From assembly GCA_029251375.1 (NCBI GenBank), contig JAQXDL010000014.1:41139-105138 (forward strand): 64,000 nt of DNA, written 5' to 3'. Positions within the stretch are counted from its first letter, which is position 1, and each line of letters begins with the position of its first letter. Of the stretch, positions 18,110 to 26,840 are shown in pieces. A program made the position numbers and the translations under genes. Under the pieces are notes generated by a model, which was given only the letters and a program-made list of their open reading frames with translations, was not told where the DNA came from and did not search any database. The stretch is from Pseudomonadales bacterium (GTDB taxonomy: Bacteria; Pseudomonadota; Gammaproteobacteria; Pseudomonadales; Azotimanducaceae).

Positions 18110-19057
18110 TTACTTCTTTGGCAAGTCTGCGTCATCTGTCGGCAGGCCGGATTCTAACCAAGCTTCAATGCCGCCGGTCATAGGATACACATTCGATATA
18201 CCGTAACGTTTTAACTGTAGTGCCACACGGGCACTAGAAGCTTCGCTTGGTCAGCTACAGTAGACGACGATATCGCCGTCCAGGGGGATGTTCTTATGAT
18301 CCCGCTCAATGGATTCCATTCTAAGTCGCTGCGCGCCCGGCAACAGATGCGGGATATTGTTAAGATCGTAGTCGTGTCTGAGATCAAGGATTTTTAGGTC
18401 CTCGCCTTTTTCGATGCGGGCGCTGACTTCCTCTGGTGTGAGGCGGCGCATATCGAGTGATTTTACAAATAGATGGCGGTTAACTAACTTCCAGATAAAG
18501 AAACCGGCAATCAATAGCCCAATAATAACGCCAGCCACAATGCCGGCCTCCGCAATGCGCGTCGCCATCATCTCGAGTTCATTGTGAAAAAAGAAGCCAA
18601 CCGACGTAAATGCCGCTGCCCAGATAAGTGTGCCAATGGTGTCGAGAGTTAGGAATGTGAACAAGCCCATGCCCGTTAAGCCAGACATTGGTGGTGCGAG
18701 CGTCTGCAGACCAGGCACAAATTTGGCAAGAACAACCGATAGTGGCCCAAGTTTGCGGAACAGTGTTTGCGTATCTCGAACGCAAAAATCGGGCTCCAGA
18801 GACAGAATACACAGTAAGTGCAACACCCGCACACCTCTAAGCCTGCCTAGCCAGAACCAGAATGCGTCAATCGGTACGGAAGCGACAACGCAGGTCAGCA
18901 AAATCAACGCAGGTGATAACTGACCCATGCCAGCGAGTGCGCCAGCCGCTAACATTAACGGTATTGCCGGCAGCGGCAAGCCTGCTTGGTCCAACGCGAC
19001 CCAGACGAAAATGACTGTGTAGCCGTGCTCTACTAAAAATTGTAAGAATTCTGCCAT
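18110..19057 (-). CDS. DedA (VTT) membrane protein fused to a rhodanese domain; candidate selenoprotein with in-frame UGA
   Basis: Residues 1 to about 200 are a DedA/VTT membrane domain with several helices and the family loop AKFVPGLQTLAPPMSG. Residues about 208-315 are a rhodanese domain (LTPEEVSARIEKGEDLKILDLRHDYDLNNIPHLLPGA). At residue 269 the frame meets TGA (18251-18253) inside VVYCS-(TGA)-PSEASSARVAL. In DedA-rhodanese relatives this position is the nucleophilic cysteine of the YCxCPNEA loop. The frame then continues without error for 46 codons through VYPMTGGIEAWLESGLP, a normal rhodanese end, to TAA at 18110-18112. A SECIS-like hairpin follows the TGA. Reading TGA as selenocysteine gives a 315-residue full-length protein. 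The alternative is a nonsense mutation, but the undamaged tail and hairpin argue against recent decay. It lies 54 bases after a crotonase gene on the same strand. Confidence 0.8.
18218..18236 (-). promoter_or_regulatory. Candidate bacterial SECIS hairpin
   Basis: On the coding (minus) strand, TAGTGCC and GGCACTA form a perfect 7-bp stem around the 5-base loop CGTGT. There are 21 bases between the TGA and the loop, and G is the second loop base. As I recall the published bacterial SECIS model, it requires an upper stem of at least 4 bp, G among the first two loop bases and roughly 16-37 nt spacing; all three are met. The element lies inside coding sequence, as bacterial SECIS elements do. Confidence 0.7.
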
Positions 19058-19111
19058 AAGCTATTGTACGTCAACTTGAGTTACTTCTTTATTAGTACGC
19101 GATTGTACCGT

Positions 19112-19906
19112 TCACTTGTTTGATTTGTCAGACACGGCGCGCGTATAACTGCGAATCGTCTCTTTATATTCGTCCTCAGTAAAAGCCCATTGCTGCAAGT
19201 CAGCATCAGCCCAACCCATAGCCATGCCAGACGAAGATCGTCCCAGCGCAGAGGTCATTGATCGCGTTATAGCCAACGAGGCTGCCGGTATAGCGATCAG
19301 TTCCGCAATAAGTTTCTCAGTTACATCCGTCAGCTGGTGCGTTGCCGCGGTGCGCTGCGCCCAGCCACTTTGTTTGAGTTCTGTCGCATCGACTCTACGT
19401 GCTGTCATGACCCAATCCCGCGCCGTTGGTAGTCCAACTTCTCGGGCTAACAAAGGTGTGCCATTCCACACATTAGGAATGCCGAGTGCCAGTTCGGGAA
19501 TACGGAATACAACATTTTCTGCGACCACTCTAAAATCGCAGGCAGTGGCAAGCAGGGCGCCGCCACCAATCACGTGGCCTTGCATGGATGCGATAGTGAC
19601 TTGCGGTATGCGATCAAGCTGTTCCAGCACCCGCTGCCAGGTGGCGGTCTTGTTTCGTCGCGTTGACCAATCCCCTTCGACCTTTGGGTAAGACGTGGTT
19701 TTTAAATCTGCGCCAGAACAGAAAGACTTGCCTTCGCCGCTGATAACCAGCAATCGAATATCCGGTCGCTCCATTAAATCGTTCAGAGTCGAGGCGATGA
19801 CTTTTCGTATATCATCATTGAGCGCGTTTAATTGTTTTGGTCTACTGAAAATGAGTCTAACAATTGACTCTTCGTAGATGACTTTTATTCCATCGAACTC
19901 TGACAT
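19112..19906 (-). CDS. Enoyl-CoA hydratase/isomerase (crotonase) family protein
   Basis: The 264-residue protein has the crotonase fold: SGEGKSFCSGADLK (about 57-70), QGHVIGGGALLATACDFRV (about 108-126, the oxyanion-hole strand) and PELALGIPNVWNG (about 138-150). The second catalytic glutamate position (PE) is kept. The first, normally in GGGCEL, is Ala-Leu-Leu here, so simple hydration is unlikely and an isomerase, lyase or hydrolase role is possible. The DedA-rhodanese gene follows on the same strand after 54 bases. The start ATG is at 19906. Confidence 0.85.
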   Translation of the reverse strand: MSEFDGIKVIYEESIVRLIFSRPKQLNALNDDIRKVIASTLNDLMERPDIRLLVISGEGKSFCSGADLKTTSYPKVEGDWSTRRNKTATWQRVLEQLDRIPQVTIASMQGHVIGGGALLATACDFRVVAENVVFRIPELALGIPNVWNGTPLLAREVGLPTARDWVMTARRVDATELKQSGWAQRTAATHQLTDVTEKLIAELIAIPAASLAITRSMTSALGRSSSGMAMGWADADLQQWAFTEDEYKETIRSYTRAVSDKSNK

Positions 19907-20066
19907 TAGTTTGCTCTGACTGATTGAGACATTAAGTGATAAGTAGCGTAAAACGAAATAGTAACATTATTATTAGCGTGGCTTTGGGAGGGTCAATCTT
20001 TCTGTCTACGGGCAGTGCATTGACCGAGGTTTTTAAAACAACGATAAAAATAAACGTTAACTTTTT

Positions 20067-20200
20067 AAGCGCCGCCTTTACAAGCGCTATTTTTACAAGA
20101 GCTATCTTTGCAAAAGCTAGGATGACAAAAGCTAGTATAAAAAAGCTAACGTCACAAAAGCTAACGTCACAAGAGCTAACGTCACAAGAGCTATGTCGAC
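20067..20200. repeat. Tandem array, nine units of about 15 bp
   Basis: Units run from AAGCGCCGCCTTTAC through AAAAGCTAACGTCAC (twice) to AAGAGCTATGTCGAC, with divergence highest at the left. The whole 19907-20227 intergenic region is gene-free apart from this array. It lies directly upstream of the gene at 20228, whose GGAGG ribosome site follows it at 20212. Since 15 is divisible by three, both strands stay open, but I do not regard those ORFs as genes. Confidence 0.9.
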
Positions 20201-20227
20201 AATCGCCATTCGGAGGGTAAAACAACA

Positions 20228-21145
20228 ATGACCAATCACTCAGATCTTATTGTTGGCTTCTCCTTCAGTCTTAGGCCTGATGGTTCTGCCGGTTCCTATA
20301 ACGCGCTGCTGGCTGAGCACTTACTTGGCCAAATTCAAAAACATGAGGCAGCTTTCGGTGAAATACCTTACGTGGCGGTTCAATGGGAGATTGCTGATGC
20401 TTTGTTCGCTTTGTCGAGTCAATGGTTTAAGAAACTTGAATCCGAAAAAAAGGTGTTCGTGGTTGAGCCGCCCAAATTTACCGACGACGATATCGATGCA
20501 GCGGGGCTCCAGTTATTCTTTGAATCAAAGATACCGCTAGCTTCTCAATCAGACACGCGACGCACCTATGATGTAAGACTGGTTGAGCGCTTTTCAGCAT
20601 CCGTGGCGGATAGATCTATACGACAAGGGCTGAACGATCTGCTGAGGCAATCGAGATTCTACGAATACTTTAAAGGTCTTGAACTTTTTGATCTAACACG
20701 CCCAGCTTTGGGCGCCTTTTTTACAGAATTTAGGCAACTGCCGCTATCGAAAGATTATCCGCAGGGTTTGAATGGCTATCACCGTATCAGAGTTAACCGA
20801 TTGATTATCGAGCGTATTATCGACAACCCTAAATTGTTGAAGAGCGGCCAGTATTTGAGCACGGCGGGTGTGATTGATGCTGTTTTCGAACATTGCTATA
20901 GCCAAAATCTGGCGCTGAAAGACATAAGTGTGATCGCGCATCCGCTGCATGCGCCTCGCTGTATTGAACAAGCTAGGTCGTTCTTTGCTGCGCGGGATCA
21001 AGCTCCTCGCGTTCAATGCGAATTCCTCGATGCAACCTTCCCATGGGATCCATCGAGTGCGCAGGTCTGGTGTCGCTCTCTGTCGAACTGGCAGGTCTAT
21101 GAAAAAGTTGTAAGGACGCTGTTGGCAAACAACAGAAGTGCTTAA
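20228..21145 (+). CDS. Hypothetical protein, 305 residues
   Basis: I do not recognise a family. The protein is soluble, without signal or membrane segment. The N-terminal VGFSFSLRPDGSAGSYNALLAEHLL and IPYVAVQWEIADAL, and the later DISVIAHPLHAPRCIEQARSFF, read like alternating beta-strand/helix elements of a Rossmann-like domain. The HPLHAPRC segment resembles the conserved region of DUF218/YdcF-type proteins, though I would not rely on it. GGAGG sits 11 bases before ATG 20228. It is monocistronic; the class II aldolase-like gene begins 241 bases further on. Confidence 0.65.
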   Translation: MTNHSDLIVGFSFSLRPDGSAGSYNALLAEHLLGQIQKHEAAFGEIPYVAVQWEIADALFALSSQWFKKLESEKKVFVVEPPKFTDDDIDAAGLQLFFESKIPLASQSDTRRTYDVRLVERFSASVADRSIRQGLNDLLRQSRFYEYFKGLELFDLTRPALGAFFTEFRQLPLSKDYPQGLNGYHRIRVNRLIIERIIDNPKLLKSGQYLSTAGVIDAVFEHCYSQNLALKDISVIAHPLHAPRCIEQARSFFAARDQAPRVQCEFLDATFPWDPSSAQVWCRSLSNWQVYEKVVRTLLANNRSA

Positions 21146-21386
21146 CCGTCCACATGAGGTTGATTAATGAGGTCAGATAAGAACGTCAAGCAGGCCTGGC
21201 TTTGAGTCTTTTAGTCGAAGTTTGATAGGTCGGTTATAGACTGGACTTTCATCGCAGGTCATAAATTCAGTACACTACGTTGAGATCGGCTGCCTTAAAA
21301 GCCGTTGCGAAAAAAACGATCAACAAATCTGCAATACATTAGACAGCTTACAGTACGTATTAACAATATTGTCATGAGGAATAATT

Positions 21387-22142
21387 GTGTCAGAAGCGAC
21401 CAAAGATGAAGCGACAAAACCTCAATTTACTATTGAGCAAATTCGCGCCAGGCGAAAGCGCGATTGTGCATTGGGCTATCGATTACTCGCTGCTCAAAAA
21501 TGGGGCGACTTAGGCGATGGACATATCAGTGCGCGCGATCCTGTGCGAACCGATTGTTTTTGGATGCTGCGCTATGGTGTTTCATATCACGCAGCCATGG
21601 TCTCGGACTTGGTGTTAGTCGGACCTGATGGCGAGCTGGTTGAAGGTGAAGGTTTCGTCAACATCGCCGGTTATTATATACATCAACCTATTTTGGAAGC
21701 ACGGCCGGACTTGGTTAGCGCGGTTCATGTGCACACCGGCTGGGGAACGCCATTTTCCGCTGAAGCACGGCCCATCGAGCCGATTTCACAAGAGTCCTGT
21801 ATCTTCTTTGAAGATCATGCCTTATGGGATGATGAAGAAGTACAGGTGCAAAGTGTCATTGCCGGACGTAGAATTGCAGCAGCGCTAGGCCAAAACCGAG
21901 CGATTATTCTGCGTAACCATGGTTTGCTAACCGGTGGTGACAGTGTCGCCGAAGCCGTCGGCAGTTTTGTTCACATGGAGCGCGTCGCCGAAGTGCATAT
22001 GAAGGCCAACAACCCCAAGCCTATCTCCGCAGAGGCTGCCCGTTTCGCCAAGGAGGATCTAGTTAAGTTTGGTGTCGGACGGGTCGCGTTCGCCAGCCTG
22101 CTGACGCGACATATTCCTAACCCTGAGATTGTTAACGGGTAA
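21387..22142 (+). CDS. Class II aldolase/adducin family protein
   Basis: The 251-residue protein has the zinc-dependent class II aldolase/adducin fold. GDLGDGHISARDP is the substrate loop, VHVHTGWGTPFSA holds the metal-binding His-x-His pair, and ILRNHGLLTGG holds the third histidine. Family members are sugar-phosphate aldolases, epimerases or decarboxylase-like enzymes acting in the cytoplasm. No sugar pathway neighbours identify the substrate. The start is GTG at 21387 with TGAGGA six bases upstream. A 13-bp tandem array starts three bases after its stop. Confidence 0.88.
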   Translation: MSEATKDEATKPQFTIEQIRARRKRDCALGYRLLAAQKWGDLGDGHISARDPVRTDCFWMLRYGVSYHAAMVSDLVLVGPDGELVEGEGFVNIAGYYIHQPILEARPDLVSAVHVHTGWGTPFSAEARPIEPISQESCIFFEDHALWDDEEVQVQSVIAGRRIAAALGQNRAIILRNHGLLTGGDSVAEAVGSFVHMERVAEVHMKANNPKPISAEAARFAKEDLVKFGVGRVAFASLLTRHIPNPEIVNG

Positions 22143-22145
22143 AGT

Positions 22146-22211
22146 CGAAGTGCTTGTAGAAAGTGCTTGTAGAAAGCGCTTGTGAGAAATGCTTGTTAAA
22201 AGCATCTGTTA
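22146..22211. repeat. Tandem array, five units of 13-14 bp
   Basis: CGAAGTGCTTGTA, GAAAGTGCTTGTA, GAAAGCGCTTGTGA, GAAATGCTTGTTA and AAAGCATCTGTTA follow one another directly, starting three bases after the aldolase-like stop codon. A weak hairpin (CTGAGC 22218-22223 with GCTCAG 22236-22241) follows before the convergent peptidase gene. Confidence 0.85.
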
Positions 22212-22257
22212 GCTGAACTGAGCGGCATTGAAGCGGCTCAGCTCAACATACAGCGAA

Positions 22258-24261
22258 CTATAAAAACTGCTGCAGGAACATAATCGTCACCTGTTGATAC
22301 ACGTCACGATTCTCTTTCTTTCTATACCCGTGCCCCTCGTTCAGCGCATTGAGGTACCAGACCGTTTGCTCTTGGTCCCTCAAAGCTTGAACTAATTGTG
22401 TAGACTCAGTAACGGGTACCCTTGGATCATTTTCGCCCTGCACAACTAATAGCGGAATCGTAATTTTCTCGATGTTGTTAAGCGGGCTAATCGCTTGCAG
22501 GTGGGCGTACATGGCTGGGTCGCGTTCGTCACCATATTCAACCCGGCGTAGGTCACGCCGATAATCTTTAGTGTTCTTAAGGAACGTAACAAAATTACTG
22601 ATGCCTACCACATCAACCGCCGCTTTAAGCCTATTGCTGTAGTGTACGGCAGACGCAAGCACCATATAGCCGCCATAACTGCCGCCATAAACAATGACTC
22701 GCCCGGCATCCAGATTAGGCTGCGTTTCAATCCAGTCGAGTAGTGCGCCGATATCCTTGACCGAGTCTTCGCGTTTGAAACCGTTGTCGAGTTGTAAGTA
22801 ACTTTTCCCGTAACCGTTAGAACCTCTGACGTTAGGTACAATGACTGCCGCGTTAAGTTTCTTCACCCACATCTGGTAAGTGCTGGAAAACGACGGTCTT
22901 GACTGTCCTTCGGGACCACCGTGAATCGAAATAATAACCGGATGAGGGCCTTCGGTTTTTGGCGTATAGACAAAAGCGGGTATTTCTCTGTCATCAAAAC
23001 TTGGGTAGGCAATCAGCTCAGGTTTGATGAAGTCTTCGGTATTGAGTCCACCAACTTCACTGGATGTCCATTGGGTAAGCTTACCGGCATCTGTCGCTCT
23101 TTTGCCTAGCGCAAGCACGTAAGTGTCAGAAGGTGTTTTTGGCGTATTGAGTGTCATCGCTAAGCCCCGACTGTCGGGGCTGAAGCTTGCTTTGCCGATC
23201 AAACCAATAGGCAGACCATCCACCGCTTTGTATTTTTGAGTTTTTGTGTCCAATAAAAACAGTTCATCGATGCCGTTGTTGTTAACAACGAATGCGCCAC
23301 GACGTCTGTCCTGCGATAGAACAAGACGAGTGACATTCCAGGGTATAGCGGCGGTGATAATCGTGATGTCGGCAGGATCGGCCAGAGGCGCTTTGGCGAG
23401 TTGGATGAATTCGCTTTGCTGGTCAGTGAGAAAGTAAAACGCATCTTCTTGCAGGTCGAAGCCAACCCCATAATTGATGCTCTTATTGTTTTCGCCGCCG
23501 GCTAACAGCGTCAATTTTCCACTGGCTAGGTCAAGCAGGTGCAGACGTGAATCGACCACAGAGACATAATTGCGAATAAGTAAGTATTTGCCTTTGCTAT
23601 CGAACCGAATTGGGCTCCATGACGTGCCGTCAGGAGATTCTAATATCATCCTTGCTTCACCTGGTTTGTCGATGTTCATCATCCACAGGTCGTTTGATTT
23701 GCCATTGCGGCGGGTACTGCGAAACGCGATGTGTTTGCCGTTTGTATCCCAGACAACACTGCTATTAACTGATTCGCCATCGGATAACATGGTTGAATCG
23801 GCTGTTGCTGGATCGAGCAGGAAGATCTGTGCATATTCGCTGCCGCCGGCATCCATCGTATAGACGATTTTGTCGCCAGTGGGTTGTCGATTGGCGCTGC
23901 CGATGGGTTCGCGAAAGAACGTCATTTGTTTACGCGCACCACTTGGTGCGTCGACTTTATGAATTTGCGGCGTGTCAGAAAATCGCGTGCGTATGTAGAT
24001 AGACCCGCCATCAGCCGTCCAATCCAGAAAGCTGCCATAGCGGACGTTCTGGAATCGTGTTAACTCGTTAACAATCGAATGCGGAATTTCAGGCACATCC
24101 TGCAAAATGAGGTTGCCATTGTTAACACGGCGTTCTGTCATCGGCTGATTGGATTCCGCGCTGATGTCTGCGTTAACAAAAAGCGATGTGGCTTGGCCGA
24201 TAGCAAACAAGCTTATACCGAACAAAATGGAAAGCCGTCGATGTGGTTTTTTGTGGTTCAT
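22258..24261 (-). CDS. S9 family prolyl oligopeptidase-type peptidase, exported
   Basis: After a signal peptide (MNHKKPHRRLSILFGISLFAIGQATSLFVNA) comes a WD40-like seven-bladed propeller with repeated D-G-S/A-x-I/F segments up to about residue 390, then the alpha/beta hydrolase domain. Catalytic residues are visible: Ser near 527 in GGSYGGY, Asp near 612 in ENDPRVP and His near 643 in NEGHGY. The enzyme cleaves short peptides after Pro or a similar residue and probably acts in the periplasm. The frame opens at a GTG at 24324, but AGGA before ATG 24261 and the signal peptide fix the start there. Confidence 0.9.
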   Translation of the reverse strand: MNHKKPHRRLSILFGISLFAIGQATSLFVNADISAESNQPMTERRVNNGNLILQDVPEIPHSIVNELTRFQNVRYGSFLDWTADGGSIYIRTRFSDTPQIHKVDAPSGARKQMTFFREPIGSANRQPTGDKIVYTMDAGGSEYAQIFLLDPATADSTMLSDGESVNSSVVWDTNGKHIAFRSTRRNGKSNDLWMMNIDKPGEARMILESPDGTSWSPIRFDSKGKYLLIRNYVSVVDSRLHLLDLASGKLTLLAGGENNKSINYGVGFDLQEDAFYFLTDQQSEFIQLAKAPLADPADITIITAAIPWNVTRLVLSQDRRRGAFVVNNNGIDELFLLDTKTQKYKAVDGLPIGLIGKASFSPDSRGLAMTLNTPKTPSDTYVLALGKRATDAGKLTQWTSSEVGGLNTEDFIKPELIAYPSFDDREIPAFVYTPKTEGPHPVIISIHGGPEGQSRPSFSSTYQMWVKKLNAAVIVPNVRGSNGYGKSYLQLDNGFKREDSVKDIGALLDWIETQPNLDAGRVIVYGGSYGGYMVLASAVHYSNRLKAAVDVVGISNFVTFLKNTKDYRRDLRRVEYGDERDPAMYAHLQAISPLNNIEKITIPLLVVQGENDPRVPVTESTQLVQALRDQEQTVWYLNALNEGHGYRKKENRDVYQQVTIMFLQQFL

Positions 24262-24459
24262 TATTGTGTCCTTGGCTTGAACAGCGGGTAATTGGTCTTT
24301 ACCAACGCTTGACTTAACGTACACTGTGGGGCGGTATACTAGTTGTTTAACTGTGCTTGTCGACCATTATCTTTCCGTGTGGGAGAATTTGGTTCTGACC
24401 GTGAATGGCGGCGGTTAAAAATTCAGAGACAAGATCAAAAAACAGGATGGTAGTAACAT

Positions 24460-25302
24460 ATGGCAATTGAAAATCCGCTAGGTGAAGAGCTTGCTCAGGC
24501 AGAAGTGATTTATCAGAAAGTTACCTCTTTTTTAATAGACTCGGCACCTCAAATTTTTGGTGCAATCATTATATTGGTTGCCGGCTATGTGATTGCCAAC
24601 AGTGTTTCAAAGGCGTTGGTGAAGTTCTTAATTAAGAAAGATCTTGATGTCACCCTCAGTCAATTGCTGGGCAGTATCACCTATTTTAGTGTGCTGTTTA
24701 TTTTTGTCGTCATTGCGCTTGGTAAATTCAATATATCTATTACGCCTTTCGTTGCTGCTTTAGGTGCGTTCACGTTAGGTGCTGGTTTGGCTATTCAGGG
24801 TATCGTCAGCAATTACGGTGCGGGCTTTTCGATCATCTTCACGCGCCCATTTGTGGTCGGTAACACGCTGACTGTTCAGCACGTTTCAGGTGTCGTCGTT
24901 GAAATCCGACTTGCCTATACCCTGCTTGAAAACGAAGACGGTGAACGCATCATGATTCCTAATAAAGAAATCGTTGGCCAGATTTTGGAAAACTCCTTTG
25001 AGTATAAGTTAGTAGAGACCATCGTTACGATTGAGGCAACTGCGGATCCGACCAAGACGATTGATTTGCTGGCCAATGCACTTAAAGATTTAGACTGTAT
25101 TGCGCAAACACCGGCTTCGCAATTTGGTATCGATGAGTTTTCGCCGCTCGGTATCAAGCTCGGTATTCGATGTTGGGTGCCGACGAAGGCCTATTTCGAA
25201 TCTAAGTATAGGATTAACCGAGTTATCTTCGACACCCTTCGAGACAACCAGATTAAGTTGAGTGTTCCAAGGCAAGAGATACAAATTACCTCAAGCCAGT
25301 AG
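24460..25302 (+). CDS. MscS family mechanosensitive ion channel
   Basis: The 280-residue small-conductance channel has three membrane helices: FGAIIILVAGYVIAN, ITYFSVLFIFVVIALG and the pore helix PFVAALGAFTLGAGLAIQGIVSNYGAG with its Gly/Ala pattern. The beta-domain follows (FTRPFVVGNTLTVQHVSGVVVEIRLAYT, then IMIPNKEIVGQILENS), then the alpha/beta C-terminal domain. It opens on hypo-osmotic shock in the inner membrane. It is monocistronic, with its promoter in the 198-base gap after the divergent peptidase. Confidence 0.93.
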   Translation: MAIENPLGEELAQAEVIYQKVTSFLIDSAPQIFGAIIILVAGYVIANSVSKALVKFLIKKDLDVTLSQLLGSITYFSVLFIFVVIALGKFNISITPFVAALGAFTLGAGLAIQGIVSNYGAGFSIIFTRPFVVGNTLTVQHVSGVVVEIRLAYTLLENEDGERIMIPNKEIVGQILENSFEYKLVETIVTIEATADPTKTIDLLANALKDLDCIAQTPASQFGIDEFSPLGIKLGIRCWVPTKAYFESKYRINRVIFDTLRDNQIKLSVPRQEIQITSSQ

Positions 25303-25355
25303 GCTGCAATAGCGCATTTTAAGTCTTGTCGAAGGGCTTGTTGAGGAGTTAGAAG

Positions 25356-26840
25356 ATGAGTGGGTCAGAATTTGATGTCGTTGTGGTTGGTGCTGGCAAC
25401 GCGGCTTTCTGTGCGGCATTGAGTGCGCAGGAAGGTGGCGCAAAGGTCTTGATGCTGGAATGCGCGCCGCAAACAAGCAATGGCGGTAATTCTCGTTTCA
25501 CCGCCGGCGCCATTCGATTTGCTTACCAAGGTGTTGATGATCTGCGCGAAATTATGCCGGATCTCTCGGCCAGCGAGATCGCCATGACAGATTTTGGCGC
25601 TTACACCGAAGACAATTTCTTCGATGACATGTTTCGGGTCACACAATACCGTACCGATCCTGCGTTGTGTGAGTTACTGGTGAAAAGAAGTTTCGACACA
25701 ATGAAATGGCTGCGAGATAAAGGCGTCAGGTTTGCGCCGATCTATGGCCGACAAGCCTTTAAAGTTGATGGCAAGTTCAAATTTTGGGGCGGTTTGACGG
25801 TCGAGGCCGTCGGCGGAGGCCCTGGTCTTGTCGATGCAATGACGGACATTGCTGGAACTAAGGGCGTTGAGATTTGGTACCAATCGAGAGGCCTCGAATT
25901 GTTGGTTGATGAAGGTAAAATTTCCGGCGTCAGAGTCAACAAACACGGCAAGCTAATCGATGTTAAATCAAAAGCAGTGGTGATCGCCTCTGGCGGATTT
26001 CAGGCCAGTGCAGAGAAGCGAACACGCTATTTAGGTCCAACTTGGGATCTCGCGAAGGTGCGCGGCACGCCATTTAATACCGGCGGTGGTATTGATATGG
26101 CGATGAATATTGGTGCAAGTTCGGCGGGTAACTGGTCTGGTTGTCATGCGGTTGGCTGGGACAGAAACGCACCTGAGTTTGGCGATTTAGCGGTCGGCGA
26201 TGGCTTTCAGAAACATTCCTACCCGTTCGGTATTATGGTTAATGCCGATGGTCAGCGCTTCATTGATGAAGGTGCAGACTTTAGAAACTATACCTATGCA
26301 AAATACGGTCGAGTGATCCTGAACCAACCGGGGAACTTCGCATGGCAAATATTCGACAGTAAAGTGACCCACCTGCTGCGGGATGAATACCGCATAAAGC
26401 AAATCACAAAAGTTAAAGCCGATAGCCTCGAAGAACTTGCCATGCGGTTAGATGGTGTCGATCCAAAAGGCTTTCTGGCTGAAATGCTGCAGTACAATTC
26501 TTCGGTCCAAACCGACATTGAATTCAACCCCAATGTTAAAGACGGCCGACATACGCTTGGTCTGCAGGTGCCTAAAACTAATTGGGCTAACACGCTAGAT
26601 ACTGGTCCGTATGAAGCCTACGCGGTTACCTGTGGCATTACCTTTACCTTCGGTGGCCTGCGTATCAACACCGATGCCGCTGTTCAGAATACAGATCAAA
26701 GCTCCATCGATGGTTTGTTTGCCGCAGGTGAAGCGGTTGGCGGTATTTTCTACCACAACTATCCCGGCGGATCTGGCCTTATTAACGGCGCAGTGTTCGG
26801 CAAAATCGCCGGAGCTTCAGCCGCTAACTATTGTCGTTAG
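25356..26840 (+). CDS. FAD-dependent tricarballylate dehydrogenase-like/fumarate reductase-type flavoprotein
   Basis: The 494-residue flavoprotein opens with a dinucleotide-binding motif VVVVGAGNAAFCAALSA (about 8-24) and continues with the NSRFTAGAIRFA loop. The C-terminal FAD contact is FGGLRINTDAAV, with a GEAVGGIFYHNYPGGSGL end. It belongs to the FAD_binding_2 (succinate dehydrogenase/fumarate reductase flavoprotein) group, and its length and motifs match the tricarballylate dehydrogenase TcuA branch best. The partner gene TcuB is absent, so the substrate is uncertain. GGAG lies upstream of ATG 25356. The 3' end overlaps the convergent acylase by four bases. Confidence 0.83.
   Translation: MSGSEFDVVVVGAGNAAFCAALSAQEGGAKVLMLECAPQTSNGGNSRFTAGAIRFAYQGVDDLREIMPDLSASEIAMTDFGAYTEDNFFDDMFRVTQYRTDPALCELLVKRSFDTMKWLRDKGVRFAPIYGRQAFKVDGKFKFWGGLTVEAVGGGPGLVDAMTDIAGTKGVEIWYQSRGLELLVDEGKISGVRVNKHGKLIDVKSKAVVIASGGFQASAEKRTRYLGPTWDLAKVRGTPFNTGGGIDMAMNIGASSAGNWSGCHAVGWDRNAPEFGDLAVGDGFQKHSYPFGIMVNADGQRFIDEGADFRNYTYAKYGRVILNQPGNFAWQIFDSKVTHLLRDEYRIKQITKVKADSLEELAMRLDGVDPKGFLAEMLQYNSSVQTDIEFNPNVKDGRHTLGLQVPKTNWANTLDTGPYEAYAVTCGITFTFGGLRINTDAAVQNTDQSSIDGLFAAGEAVGGIFYHNYPGGSGLINGAVFGKIAGASAANYCR

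Noticed and set aside
18251..18253. Simple explanation of the TGA as an ordinary stop giving a truncated DedA protein
   Set aside because: The 46 codons after it encode the rest of a rhodanese domain without further defects and carry a hairpin at SECIS distance, so a plain stop explains less than a selenocysteine codon. It remains the main alternative.
19932..20228. Overlapping plus and minus ORFs of about 95 codons with five-residue periodicity, resembling pentapeptide repeats
   Set aside because: Both follow from a 15-bp tandem array that keeps frames open on both strands. Starts lack ribosome sites and the residues do not follow the A(D/N)LxX pattern.
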